Part shown: positions 42,884-52,071 of the stretch, piece by piece | Position numbering within the stretch: position 1 is the stretch's first letter | How the letters are laid out: each line of letters begins with the position of its first letter | NCBI RefSeq assembly: GCF_003284935.1 | Contig: NZ_QMEV01000021.1 | Location: 1-64,000, forward strand | Length of the DNA stretch: 64,000 nt | Reading direction: 5' to 3' | Source: Mycobacterium colombiense | Lineage (GTDB): Bacteria; Actinomycetota; Actinomycetes; Mycobacteriales; Mycobacteriaceae | The notes under the pieces: model-generated | What the model was told of the DNA's origin: nothing | The model's input: only the letters and a program-made list of their open reading frames with translations | Database searches by the model: none | Program-made: the position numbers and the translations under genes

Positions 42884-44220
42884 GCGACCTCGGGGACGGA
42901 GACGATCAGATGCGCGTTGGTGCCGGCGATCCCGAACGCGGACGCCGCGGCGGTGCGCTGCCCGTCGATGGCCGGCCACGGTGTCAAGTTCTGGGCCAAC
43001 CGTAAACCCTGCTTGTCCCAGTCGATTTCGGGGCTGGCGTCGCCGGCGTGCAGGGTGGGTGGGACGGCGCCGTGCTCGGCGGCGACCAGCACCTTGGCCA
43101 GACCCAGCGCGCCGGCGGCGGCCAATGAGTGACCGACGTTGGATTTCACCGAACCCAGCAAGGCTCCGGCGCCGGGCTCGGTGTCGCCGTAGGTCTGGGC
43201 CAGCGAGCGCAACTCGGTTCGGTCGCCGAGACGGGTGCCCGTGCCGTGCCCCTCGATCATCCCCACCTCGTCGGGCTTGATCCCGGCCTGGTCGATGGCC
43301 CGCTGGAACAGCCGGACCTGGGCCTCGCCGCTGGGCGCGCTCAGACCGGCGCTGCGCCCGTCCTGATTCATCGCGGTGGCCCGCACCTCGGCGACGATCC
43401 GCCGGCCGGCGCGCAACGCGGCCGATTTACGTTGCAACACAAACATCGCCGCTCCCTCGGCCCAGACGGTTCCGCTGGCCTGCGCGCTGTAGGGGCGGCA
43501 GTATCCGTCGTCGGAGAGCGCGTGTTGCTTGGAGAATTCGACGAAAAAGCCCGGTGAGCCCAGCACGTTGACCCCGCCCGCGATCGCCAGATCGCAGTCG
43601 TGGTTCTGCAGCGAGCGCACCGCGACGTGGAAGGCCACCAGCGCGGACGCGCACGAGGAATCCAAAGTCAGTGCCGGCCCGGCCAGTCCCAGCGTGTAGG
43701 CGATGCGACCCGAGATGACGCTCAGTGCGGTCCCGGCGAGCAGATGCCCGCTGTGTTCGGAGAATTGGGCCATTTCGGGCCCGTAGCCGGTGGCCGAGGC
43801 ACCGACGAAGCAGCCCACATCGTGCCCGGCCAGGTCGTCGGGGTTGATGCCGCTGTTCTCGCACGCCCGCCAGGCCACCCGCAACGCGACCCGCTGCTGC
43901 GGGTCCATCACGACGGCCTCGCGGGGCGAGATGCCGAAGAACTCCGGATCGAATGTGGTTGCCCCGGTGAGGAAGCCGCCGCGGTCATGAATCTCCTTGA
44001 AGCCGCTGCGGCGCGAGCCGGCGAGCAGTTCACGCACCGCCCAACCACGGTCGGTGGGAAACGGGCCCAGCGCCTCCCGGCCGTGTGCCAGCAGATCCCA
44101 GTAAGCGTCGGCGGTTTCGATGCCGCCGGGCGCCTCCACACCCATTCCCACGATCACGACCGGGTCGGCGTGCGCGGCGTCGAGGCCCACGTCAAACCCA
44201 TCGTCAGACATCGATGTCAT
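42880..44220 (-). CDS. mbtC: Mycobactin polyketide synthase MbtC (ketosynthase)
   Basis: Stand-alone ketosynthase of 446 residues, partner of MbtD. Active-site Cys in LTLDSSCASALVAFH, the two His in EGHGTGTRLGD and SNVGHSLAAAG, and the usual PREAVVMDPQQRVALR are all present. ATG 44220 overlaps the thioesterase stop as ATGA and is therefore preferred to a second ATG three codons later. The missing AT, KR and ACP are provided by the next gene. Confidence 0.96.
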   Translation of the reverse strand: MTSMSDDGFDVGLDAAHADPVVIVGMGVEAPGGIETADAYWDLLAHGREALGPFPTDRGWAVRELLAGSRRSGFKEIHDRGGFLTGATTFDPEFFGISPREAVVMDPQQRVALRVAWRACENSGINPDDLAGHDVGCFVGASATGYGPEMAQFSEHSGHLLAGTALSVISGRIAYTLGLAGPALTLDSSCASALVAFHVAVRSLQNHDCDLAIAGGVNVLGSPGFFVEFSKQHALSDDGYCRPYSAQASGTVWAEGAAMFVLQRKSAALRAGRRIVAEVRATAMNQDGRSAGLSAPSGEAQVRLFQRAIDQAGIKPDEVGMIEGHGTGTRLGDRTELRSLAQTYGDTEPGAGALLGSVKSNVGHSLAAAGALGLAKVLVAAEHGAVPPTLHAGDASPEIDWDKQGLRLAQNLTPWPAIDGQRTAAASAFGIAGTNAHLIVSVPEVA

Positions 44221-44978
44221 CCGGCATTCACCTGCGCGGCGATCGCTTCGACGTGGTCGTAGACGTAGAAGTGCCCGCCGTCGTACAACGACAAGGCGAA
44301 GGACCCGGCGGTGTGCCTTTCCCACTGCCGCAGCACGTCGGTGGCGATGCGGTGGTCGTCGTGGCCGCCCAGCACATGGATGTCTGCACCGATGCGAACA
44401 TCGGGGCTGGGATCGTAGCCGTTGAAAGCCTGGTAGTCGGCGCGCACCGCGGTGGTGATCAGTTCGGAGAACTCTTCGTCGGCAAGCAGTTCGGGGTCGG
44501 TGCCGCCCAGATCGGCGATGTCGGCCAGCAGCCCGTCGTCACTGGTCGGCAGTTCGGGCATCTCGGCGACGACGCACGGCGGCGGGCCCGCCGATACCCA
44601 GAGCTTGTGCACGGCTGCGCCGTGCGTCTCGGCGACACGGGCGAACTCGAAGGCGACGACGGCGCCCATGCTGTGCCCGAACAACTTCAGCGGTGCGACG
44701 GTGGACCATGGTGCCGCCTGGAAGAGGCTGGCGGCCAGGTCGTGCACGCTGTCGTGGCCGGGTTCGCTGAGGCGGTCGGCCCGTTGCGGGTACTGAACGA
44801 CGTAAGTGTCGCCGCCGGCGGCCAGCGCGGCCGCCAGCACCCGGTAGCTTGCGGCGGCCGCGCCGGCGTGCGGGAACACCACGGTGGCTCCGGTGGAGGA
44901 GCCGTTGTCGCGGCCCGAGGTCAGCTTGATCCAGGACGGGAACGTACCGGACACGGCGATCAGGTTATCCAATGTCAT
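44217..44978 (-). CDS. mbtT: Stand-alone type II thioesterase of the mycobactin operon
   Basis: A 253-residue alpha/beta hydrolase with the thioesterase nucleophile GHSMGAVVAFEFAR, a catalytic Asp region, and the terminal His in YDGGHFYVYDH. It probably edits misloaded carrier domains. In M. tuberculosis an equivalent domain is fused to the end of MbtB (1414 residues). Here MbtB stops at 1165 residues and the hydrolase is its own gene 8 bp later, like MbtT of fast growers. Translation is probably coupled on both sides. Confidence 0.92.
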   Translation of the reverse strand: MTLDNLIAVSGTFPSWIKLTSGRDNGSSTGATVVFPHAGAAAASYRVLAAALAAGGDTYVVQYPQRADRLSEPGHDSVHDLAASLFQAAPWSTVAPLKLFGHSMGAVVAFEFARVAETHGAAVHKLWVSAGPPPCVVAEMPELPTSDDGLLADIADLGGTDPELLADEEFSELITTAVRADYQAFNGYDPSPDVRIGADIHVLGGHDDHRIATDVLRQWERHTAGSFALSLYDGGHFYVYDHVEAIAAQVNAG

Positions 44979-44986
44979 TGCGCAGT

Positions 44987-47900
44987 CTACGATTTCGCGG
45001 GTTGCTGAGTGGCCGCCAGAACCGATTCGGCGTCCATGCCGATCACCTCCAGATAGAGCTCGGCGACCTGGTCGAGCCGGCCGGGGTCGTCCTCGCCGGC
45101 ACCGAGCACCGCGGCCAGCGTCGACACGGTTCGATTGGCGAAGATGTCGGCGACCATGATGTCCGGTGCGTCGAGCCAGGCCCGAATTCTCGCCACCGCC
45201 TGGGTGGCGAGCACCGAGTCACCGCCGAGCGCGAAGAAGTCGTCGTCGACCCCGATGTTCTCCCGGCCGAGCAGCTCGCCGACGATGAGTGCCAGTGCGG
45301 ATTCCAGCGGCGTCGACGGCGCCCGGTGGCCCGGCCGCTGCGATTGCGCCACGGCGGTTTGCAATTCGCGCGCGACGGCCCGGCGGTCGAGCTTTCCGGC
45401 ATCGGTGAACCCGATCCGCTCCACTACCGTGATGTGGCGCGGGACCATGTGCGCGGGCACGAGGTCAGCGAGGCGCTGCCGGATGCGCTCGGCGGTCAGG
45501 GAGGCGTCGTCTGTGCACACCTGCGCGGCCAGCACGTCGGACTCGCCGGACACGGCGATCAGCGCGGCCACCGCAGTGCGCACCCCGGGCACCCGCCGCA
45601 GCGCGGTCTCGATCTCACCCAGCTCGACGCGATAGCCGCTGATCTTGACCCGGTGGTCGGCCCGGCCCACGAATTCGAGGGTGCCGTCCGGCCAGTAACG
45701 CACCAGATCGCCTGTGCGGTACCAGATTCGGCCGTCATGCTCGACGAAGCGTTCGGCGGTGAGATCCGGGCGCCCGCGGTAGCCGCGCGCGATGCCACGG
45801 CCGGACACCCAGTATTCGCCGGGCACCCAGTCGGGGCAGTCGGCGCCGGTGTCGTCGACGACGCGGCAGGCGTTGTTGGGAAGCGGGACGCCGAACGGCA
45901 ATGCCGTCCAATCCTCCGGTATCGTCTCGGTCACCTCGAAAATGCTGTTGTGCACCGGGGTTTCGGTCGCACCACCGAGGCCCGCGAAGCGTAGGTTGGG
46001 CGCTTCGGCCTGTAGGCGGCGCACCACCTCGGGCCGCACCCAGTCACCGCCGGTGGGGATCACCCGCACCGAGGACAGTCGTCCGCGCCCGACTTCGATC
46101 AGCATCTCCAGCCAGCCGGGCATGAAGTGGAGCACCGTGACCTGGTGGCGCTCGATGAGCCGGGCCCAGGCGTCGGGATCACGCCGCTGCGCTTCGTCGA
46201 CCACCACGATGGACCCGCCGGTGCGCAGGGTGACGAAGACGTCCATCACCGAGATGTCGCCCTCCAGGGTCGACAGGGCCAGGCATCGATCGCCCGCGCC
46301 GATCTCGAAGTGGCGGCCGATGAATTCCACGGTGTTCATCGCCGCGTCGTGGGTGACCTCGACCCCCTTGGGCTCGCCGGTGGAGCCCGAGGTGAACAAC
46401 ACGTAGGCGAGCGCGGCGGGATCGACTCTCGCTGAAGTAATCTCGGCGCTCGAGGCCGCGCCGCGAAGGACATCGGCCAGCACCAGTTCGCGGAGCGGCA
46501 CGGACAGCGGCCGTCCGCCGCACACCAGGGCCAGGCTCACCGCACCGGATTCGAGGATGCGCTCGGCGCGATCGCGCGGTTGGTCGGCGCCGATCGGCAG
46601 GTACACGGCGCCGATGGTCAGGATGCCCAGCAGGGCCGGAATCTGCTCGGCGGTCTTCGGTCCCATGATCGCGATCGTGTCGCCGGCGGCCACACCGGCG
46701 TCGCGCAGCGCCGCGGCCACCGCCAGCGCCTGGTCGCGCAATTGGGCGTAGCTGAGGTCGCCGGTACTCGCGAACACCGCCGGAGCGTCGGGCCGCCGCG
46801 CGGCCTGCCGAAAGAACCCGTCGTGCAAGGCTTCTCCGCTGGGTTCCGCGGTACGCGCGTTGGCCGCCTCGCGCACCGCGCGCTGCGCCTGGGGCAGCGC
46901 CGGGGGGCCCGGCGCGTCCCAGGAGTCGTCGGCGTAGGTCAACTGGAGCAGCTCGTCGATGTGGTAGCCGAACATGGCGTCGATGACGCCCGGGGGGAAC
47001 ATGCCTTCGCGCACATCCCAATTCACCAGTACGCCGCCGTTGAACTCGGTGACCTGCGCGTCGAGCAGCACCTGCGGCCCCTGGGAGATGATCCATCCCG
47101 GGGTGCCGAATCGGTCGGTCACCTCGCGGCTGAACAGTTCACCGAGCCCCAGCGCGCTGGTGAACACCACCGGGGCGAGCACCTGGGTGCCGCGATGACG
47201 GCTGAGGTCGCGCAGCACCGACAGCCCGGGATAGGCGGAATGGGCGGCTGCCGTGCGCATCGCGTCCTGCACCACCTGCGCCCGCGCGGCCGCGGTGTTC
47301 GCGCCGGCGAGATCGATGTCGAGCAGCAGCGAGGAGGTGAAGTCACCGACCAACGCGTCGACGTCGGGGTGCAGGGCCTGGCGCCCGAAGAGCGGGACGT
47401 TCAGCAGAAAGCGCGAGGTGGTCGACCAGCGCGCCAGGGTATTGGCGAATCCCGCGGCCAGCGCCATCGCCGGGGTGATGCCCCGCGCCTGGGCGCGGGC
47501 GAACAGCGCATCGCGGGTTTGCGGGTCCAGCCAGTGCCAGCGCCGGGTGCTCTGCGTGCGGCCGCGGCCGCCGGTGGACGGCAACGCAGGCGGGTCGGGC
47601 AGCTCCGGCAGGCGCCGCGCCCACCAGTCCCGGTCGGCCTCGCGGGCCGGTCGGGGCTGGGCCTCTTCGGCCTCGATGGCTTGGCGGTACTGCCGGTAGG
47701 TGTAGCTCAGCTCGGGGAGGTCGCGGCCGCCATAGAGGGCCGCGAGGTCGCCCATCAGGGTGCGGTAGCTCATCGCGTCGGCGGCCTGCATGTCCAGGTC
47801 GACGTGCAGCCGCGAGCGCTCGGACGGCAGCAGCGTCACCGCCAGTTCGAACACCGCGCCGTCGAGCTGCTGGTGGGATTTCACGTCGCGGATGTCGGCG

Positions 47901-48484
47901 AGCCGCCGCTCGACCTCGTCGGCGCTCAGCTCCCGCAGGTCCTCGACGTCGACCGGGAAGGCGCCGGTCTGGTCGGCCGGGGTGATGCGCTGGATGCCGT
48001 CGGGCAGGAAGCGCACGCGCAGCATCGGATGGCGGCGTGCCAGCGCGGTCGCCGCCGCGCGCAGCCGCTCGGGGTCGATCGGTCCACCGTCGAATTCGAC
48101 GTAGAGGTGACCGGCGACGCCACCGAGCTGCTGGTCATCGTGGCGGCCCACCCACATCGCGTGCTGCATCGGGGCCAGGGGAAACGGCTCGTCCTCGGCC
48201 GCTGGCTCACCGCCCCCGGGCGTGGGAAGGGTCTGGTGGTCGGCGCTTTGCCCGCCGGCGGTGACCAGGCGGGTCCAGGCGTCGATCGTCGGCTGCTCGG
48301 CCAGGGTGGCGAAGTCGATGGCGATGCCCTGACGGCGCCAGCGGCCGGCCAACGTCATGATGCGGATCGAGTCCAGGCCCTGGCTGATGAGGTTGTTACC
48401 CGGCTGAACTGCATCGACGTCGACGCCGAGCAGTTCGGCCACCTCCGCCCGGATGTCCTCCGAGCGTGCCGAGGCGTGCACCAC
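44987..48484 (-). CDS. mbtB: Mycobactin phenyloxazoline synthase MbtB (ArCP-Cy-A-PCP)
   Basis: Accepts salicylate from MbtA and condenses it with Ser/Thr, cyclising to the oxazoline. The 1165-residue protein has an aryl carrier domain (Ser near 37, QGLDSIRIM) and a cyclisation domain (about 95-520, with the DxxxxD-type DLDMQAADAMSY in place of HHxxxDG). An adenylation domain follows (VLFTSGSTGEPKGVEV, LGGATETPVHNSIF), then a carrier domain (Ser near 1090, LGGDSVLATQ). It lacks the C-terminal thioesterase. GTG 48484 follows GGGAGGG and matches the MVHA start of M. tuberculosis MbtB. The iron box lies 15 bp upstream. Confidence 0.95.
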   Translation of the reverse strand: MVHASARSEDIRAEVAELLGVDVDAVQPGNNLISQGLDSIRIMTLAGRWRRQGIAIDFATLAEQPTIDAWTRLVTAGGQSADHQTLPTPGGGEPAAEDEPFPLAPMQHAMWVGRHDDQQLGGVAGHLYVEFDGGPIDPERLRAAATALARRHPMLRVRFLPDGIQRITPADQTGAFPVDVEDLRELSADEVERRLADIRDVKSHQQLDGAVFELAVTLLPSERSRLHVDLDMQAADAMSYRTLMGDLAALYGGRDLPELSYTYRQYRQAIEAEEAQPRPAREADRDWWARRLPELPDPPALPSTGGRGRTQSTRRWHWLDPQTRDALFARAQARGITPAMALAAGFANTLARWSTTSRFLLNVPLFGRQALHPDVDALVGDFTSSLLLDIDLAGANTAAARAQVVQDAMRTAAAHSAYPGLSVLRDLSRHRGTQVLAPVVFTSALGLGELFSREVTDRFGTPGWIISQGPQVLLDAQVTEFNGGVLVNWDVREGMFPPGVIDAMFGYHIDELLQLTYADDSWDAPGPPALPQAQRAVREAANARTAEPSGEALHDGFFRQAARRPDAPAVFASTGDLSYAQLRDQALAVAAALRDAGVAAGDTIAIMGPKTAEQIPALLGILTIGAVYLPIGADQPRDRAERILESGAVSLALVCGGRPLSVPLRELVLADVLRGAASSAEITSARVDPAALAYVLFTSGSTGEPKGVEVTHDAAMNTVEFIGRHFEIGAGDRCLALSTLEGDISVMDVFVTLRTGGSIVVVDEAQRRDPDAWARLIERHQVTVLHFMPGWLEMLIEVGRGRLSSVRVIPTGGDWVRPEVVRRLQAEAPNLRFAGLGGATETPVHNSIFEVTETIPEDWTALPFGVPLPNNACRVVDDTGADCPDWVPGEYWVSGRGIARGYRGRPDLTAERFVEHDGRIWYRTGDLVRYWPDGTLEFVGRADHRVKISGYRVELGEIETALRRVPGVRTAVAALIAVSGESDVLAAQVCTDDASLTAERIRQRLADLVPAHMVPRHITVVERIGFTDAGKLDRRAVARELQTAVAQSQRPGHRAPSTPLESALALIVGELLGRENIGVDDDFFALGGDSVLATQAVARIRAWLDAPDIMVADIFANRTVSTLAAVLGAGEDDPGRLDQVAELYLEVIGMDAESVLAATQQPAKS

Positions 48485-48498
48485 AGACCCTCCCTGAA

Positions 48499-48517
48499 TT
48501 AGCACAGGCTGCCCTAA
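48499..48517. promoter_or_regulatory. IdeR iron box between mbtB and mbtA
   Basis: TTAGCACAGGCTGCCCTAA matches 14 of 19 positions of the IdeR consensus TTAGGTTAGGCTAACCTAA, including both outer TTAG/CTAA arms and the centre. It sits 15 bp before mbtB and 74 bp before mbtA, so Fe-loaded IdeR would repress both directions. A weaker AT-rich stretch follows at 48518-48540 and probably contains the mbtA promoter. Confidence 0.85.
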
Positions 48518-48590
48518 TTTTTTGGTTACCCTATCCTTACTCCCTGCGTCCCCGCTACTAGCCCCGTGCGAAGCCCCCTCTGAAGGAGCC

Positions 48591-50258
48591 ATGAGCCCGA
48601 ACACACCGCGGCCGCCGGCCGGAGTCCTCGACGGGTTTGTGCCCTTTCCCGCCGAACGGAGCGCCGCCTATCGGGCGGCCGGTTACTGGACGGGACGGAC
48701 CCTGGACACGATCCTGACCGACGCGGCCCGGCACTGGCCCGATCGAATCGCCGTCCTCGACGCCATGGGCGACACCGGCTTCAGTTATGCGGACCTGGAC
48801 GACCAGGCCAACCGCGCGGCCGATGGACTGCGCGGCGCGGGCATCGCGCCGGGCGACCGGGTGCTGCTGCAATTGCCGAACGGCTGTCAGTTCGCGGTCG
48901 CCCTGTTCGGCATCCTGCGGGCCGGGGCGATCCCGGTGATGTGCCTCCCCGGTCACCGGGCCACCGAACTAGGGCATTTCGCCGCGGTCAGCGGGGCCAC
49001 CGGGCTGCTGATCGCCGACACCGCAGGCGGATTCGACTACCGAACCATGGCGCAGGGGCTCGTCGAGCGGTACGACGCGCTCAAGCACGTCATCGTCGAC
49101 GGCGACCCGGGGCCGTTCACCTCGTGGGCGCGACTGCGCGAACGGGCGGTCACCGGCGCAGCGCCTGCGATGCCCGATCCGGGATCGCCTGCGCTGCTGC
49201 TGGTTTCGGGCGGCACCACGGGCACGCCCAAGCTCATCCCCCGCACCCACGACGACTACGTCTTCAACGCGAAGGCCAGCGCCGAACTCTGCGGACTCAC
49301 CCGCGACGACGTCTACTTGGCGGTGCTGTCGGCCGGGCACAACTTCCCGCTCGCCTGCCCGGGTCTGCTCGGCGCGATGACGGTCGGCGCCACCACCGTG
49401 TTCGGCACCGACCCCAGCCCCGAAGCGGCCTTCGCCGCCATCGCGCGCCACGGCGTCACGGTGACCGCCCTGGTGCCGGCGTTGGCCAAGCTGTGGGCGC
49501 ACGCGTGCGACTGGGAACCCGTGACGCCAAAGACGCTGCGGCTCTTGCAGGTTGGTGGCGCTAAGCTGGAAGCCGAGGATGCCCGCCTGGTGCGCAGCGC
49601 GCTGACCCCGGGCCTGCAGCAGGTGTTCGGGATGGCGGAGGGGCTGCTGAACTACACGCGCCTCGACGATCCCCCGGAACTCATCGAACAGACCCAGGGG
49701 CGGCCCCTGTCCGCGGCGGACGAACTGCGCGTCGTCGATGCGGAGGGAAAGCCGGTAGCCCCGGGCGAGGAAGGGGAGCTGCTGGTCCGCGGACCGTACA
49801 CGTTCAACGGTTACTTTCGGGCCGAGCGCGACAACGAGCGCAGCTTCGACGCGCAAGGGTTCTTCCGCAGCGGTGACGTGGTGCGGCTGCGTCACGACGG
49901 CTATCTGGTGGTGACCGGTCGGGTCAAAGACGTGATTTGCCGTGGCGGAGAGACCGTTTCGGCGGCGGACCTGGAGGAGCAGCTGCACAGCCATCCGGCG
50001 ATCTTCTCGGCCGCCGCGGTCGCGCTGCCCGACCCCTACCTGGGCGAGAAGATCTGTGCGGCAGTGGTTTTCAACGGCCCTGAACTGTCGCTGACAGAAC
50101 TGAACGGCTATCTCGACGAGCGCGGTGTGGCCGCGCACGCCCGCCCCGACGTCTTGGTGGCGATGACGTCGCTGCCCACCACCCCGATCGGCAAGATCGA
50201 CAAAAAGGCGATCGCCGGTCAGGTTTCGGCGCGACAGCGGTCGCCCAGCCCAGGCTGA
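48591..50258 (+). CDS. mbtA: Salicyl-AMP ligase MbtA
   Basis: Adenylates salicylate and transfers it to the aryl carrier domain of MbtB, the first step of mycobactin assembly. The 555-residue EntE/DhbE-type enzyme shows LLLVSGGTTGTPKLIPRTH, the FGMAEGLLNYTRL segment, YFRAERDNERSFDAQGFFRSGD and the A10 Lys in TPIGKIDKKAI. Start ATG 48591 has GAAGGAG at ideal distance. It is transcribed away from the mbtB operon from the shared IdeR-controlled region. No mbtI (salicylate synthase) follows; the next gene converges on it. Confidence 0.96.
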   Translation: MSPNTPRPPAGVLDGFVPFPAERSAAYRAAGYWTGRTLDTILTDAARHWPDRIAVLDAMGDTGFSYADLDDQANRAADGLRGAGIAPGDRVLLQLPNGCQFAVALFGILRAGAIPVMCLPGHRATELGHFAAVSGATGLLIADTAGGFDYRTMAQGLVERYDALKHVIVDGDPGPFTSWARLRERAVTGAAPAMPDPGSPALLLVSGGTTGTPKLIPRTHDDYVFNAKASAELCGLTRDDVYLAVLSAGHNFPLACPGLLGAMTVGATTVFGTDPSPEAAFAAIARHGVTVTALVPALAKLWAHACDWEPVTPKTLRLLQVGGAKLEAEDARLVRSALTPGLQQVFGMAEGLLNYTRLDDPPELIEQTQGRPLSAADELRVVDAEGKPVAPGEEGELLVRGPYTFNGYFRAERDNERSFDAQGFFRSGDVVRLRHDGYLVVTGRVKDVICRGGETVSAADLEEQLHSHPAIFSAAAVALPDPYLGEKICAAVVFNGPELSLTELNGYLDERGVAAHARPDVLVAMTSLPTTPIGKIDKKAIAGQVSARQRSPSPG

Positions 50259-50273
50259 CGACGTCTCTCGCCG

Positions 50274-50852
50274 CTAGCCAAGGGTCTCGCCCACGATCCG
50301 GGTGAGTTCGGCCGTGACCTGATCCAGGGGTTCGATGGAGCGCTGGGCGCGACACATCGCGACCGTGCCCTCAACCGCGGCAACGACCAGGGTGGCGATG
50401 CGTCGGGCGTCGGGCGCGCTGGCGCCGTGCTGCTGCATCGATTGAGCCAGCAGCGCAGTCCAGTTGCCGAAGGTGGCGCCCGCCGCCTCACGCGGCGCGG
50501 ACTGTTCGTCAGGCAGGTCTTCCACCGCGACGGCGAGCACGGGGCATCCCGCGTGAAAATCGCTGTCCAGTACCACTTTCCGCCATATCGCCAGGAACGC
50601 CAGCAGGCCCGCCAACGGTCCGGCCTTCAGCTCTTCGATCAGTATTTTCGTGGTGATCTGGTCGGTCCACCGCACGGCCTCGGTCGCCAGGTCGTATTTG
50701 CCGCCGGGGAAATAATGGTAGGTCGAACCCAACGGGGCCTTGGTGTGCTTGGCCAGATCGCGCACGCTGGTCGCGTTGAGGCCCCGGCGGCTGATCATGT
50801 CGGCGGCCCCGGCAACCATGCGTGCGCGCGAGCTCGATGTGTTCTCGGCCAC
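50274..50852 (-). CDS. TetR-family transcriptional regulator
   Basis: A 192-residue regulator. The N-terminal HTH is typical (RMVAGAADMISRRGLNATSVRDL, then GSTYHYFPGGKYDLATEAV). The C-terminal domain resembles the YcdC/LmrA-like group with DSDFHAGCPVLAVAVE. GTG 50852 follows AAGGAGGGG by eight bases. It is divergent from a zinc alcohol dehydrogenase gene and separated from it by 190 bp containing repeated palindromes, so it most likely represses itself and that gene. The inducer is unknown. Confidence 0.9.
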   Translation of the reverse strand: MAENTSSSRARMVAGAADMISRRGLNATSVRDLAKHTKAPLGSTYHYFPGGKYDLATEAVRWTDQITTKILIEELKAGPLAGLLAFLAIWRKVVLDSDFHAGCPVLAVAVEDLPDEQSAPREAAGATFGNWTALLAQSMQQHGASAPDARRIATLVVAAVEGTVAMCRAQRSIEPLDQVTAELTRIVGETLG

Positions 50853-50870
50853 TGTTGAGGCCCCTCCTTG

Positions 50871-50888
50871 CTATGACGACCGTTATAG
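50871..50888. promoter_or_regulatory. TetR operator candidate 1 (palindrome)
   Basis: CTATGACGACCGTTATAG: half-sites CTATGACG and CGTTATAG are reverse complements at seven of eight positions with a 2-bp spacer. It lies just upstream of the TetR gene start. Confidence 0.5.
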
Positions 50889-50903
50889 TCTAGCGTGGGC
50901 CTG

Positions 50904-50923
50904 GTTATAGCGAGTGTTATAAC
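50904..50923. promoter_or_regulatory. TetR operator candidate 2 (palindrome)
   Basis: GTTATAGCGAGTGTTATAAC: perfect 6-bp arms GTTATA/TATAAC around 8 bp. It repeats the GTTATA element of the first candidate site 16 bp away. It sits in an AT-richer patch between the divergent genes. Confidence 0.5.
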
Positions 50924-51042
50924 GCGACGAGCTGAGCGGAACCCGTGACGAAAACTGGCGTCGCGTCCACGAATTGCCTGTTGTCCAAACGTCTTTCGGC
51001 GCCAACCAGCACGCCGCGCTGTCCGGAATTCGAGGAGCTCTT

Positions 51043-52062
51043 GTGAAGACTGTGATGTTCGTCGGCCCGCGTCAGCTTCGCTTCGAGGAGGTCGATGCGC
51101 CCCAAATCGTCGAGGCGGCCGACGCCCTGGTGCGTCCGCTGGCAGCCACCACCTGCGACCTCGACCACGAGGTGATCGCCGGGAAGACCCCTTTTTCGAA
51201 CCTCGGCCCATTCCCGCTGGGCCACGAATGCATTGGCACCGTCATCGAGGTCGGCCCCGACTGCTCCACGGTCGCTGTCGGAGACCTCGTCGGCGTGGCC
51301 TGGCACATCGCCTGCGGCACTTGCCCTCAGTGCGAGCTCGGGCATCCCGCGCGGTGCGTCCACCACGGTGACGCTCAGTACGGACTTCCCGTCAACGGCT
51401 TCTGGGGCGGCACCTTCTCCGAGCTCATCCGGGTCCCCTACGCCGACTACAACCTGGCGCCGCTGCCCGCCGGGATCGATCCAATCCATCTGGCCTCCAT
51501 CGGCGACAACCTCGCGCTGGGATGGGAGACCGTGATGCCGACCATCGCCGGGATCGCCGACCCGCAGATCGCGATCTTCGGCGGGACCCGCTCCATCGGT
51601 CTGTATTGCGTCGATGTGGCCGTGCACTGCGCGAAGGCGCGAACCGTCTACTACGACGACAACGACGATCGGATGGCCATCGCCGAGAAGCTCGGCGCGC
51701 AGGTTCACGACATCAACGGCAAGCGCGAGAAGGATTTTCACCTTGCCGTGGACGCCTCGGCCGACCCCGACCGGCTGCGCAAGGCTCTGCTGTCGGTGAT
51801 GCCGGAAGGGCACGTCAACAGCGTCGGCATCTACTTCCAGGATTTAGCCTTGCCGATGCTGCAGCTCTACGTGCGCGGTGTGCACTTTCACAACGGCAAG
51901 GGCCACGCCCGCCCGAACATGACTCCGACCCTCGATGCGGTTGCCGCGGGCACACTGCACCCCGACCTGATCACCAGCGGCACCTACGACTGGGCCGAAA
52001 TCCCAGACGTCCTGACCTCGGATGCGGCGGGCAGCAAGCCCATCTTCGTGCTGGGCGACTGA
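51043..52062 (+). CDS. Zinc-dependent alcohol dehydrogenase family protein
   Basis: A 339-residue MDR-superfamily oxidoreductase; substrate unknown. The catalytic zinc region has Cys in ATTCDLDHE and GHECIGTVIEVG. The structural zinc loop is complete (CGTCPQCELGHPARC). The nucleotide-binding part reads IAIFGGTRSIGLYCVDVAV, so the usual GxGxxG is altered to GGTRSIG. GTG 51043 follows GAGGAG by five bases and starts a normal MDR N-terminus, which decides against a longer product. It is under likely control of the divergent TetR gene. Confidence 0.9.
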   Translation: MKTVMFVGPRQLRFEEVDAPQIVEAADALVRPLAATTCDLDHEVIAGKTPFSNLGPFPLGHECIGTVIEVGPDCSTVAVGDLVGVAWHIACGTCPQCELGHPARCVHHGDAQYGLPVNGFWGGTFSELIRVPYADYNLAPLPAGIDPIHLASIGDNLALGWETVMPTIAGIADPQIAIFGGTRSIGLYCVDVAVHCAKARTVYYDDNDDRMAIAEKLGAQVHDINGKREKDFHLAVDASADPDRLRKALLSVMPEGHVNSVGIYFQDLALPMLQLYVRGVHFHNGKGHARPNMTPTLDAVAAGTLHPDLITSGTYDWAEIPDVLTSDAAGSKPIFVLGD

Positions 52063-52071
52063 CCTCGACGA

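Noticed and set aside
46580..48502. 640-codon + strand frame opposite mbtB
   Set aside because: No recognisable domains and composition typical of an antisense shadow; mbtB domain motifs are intact on the other strand.
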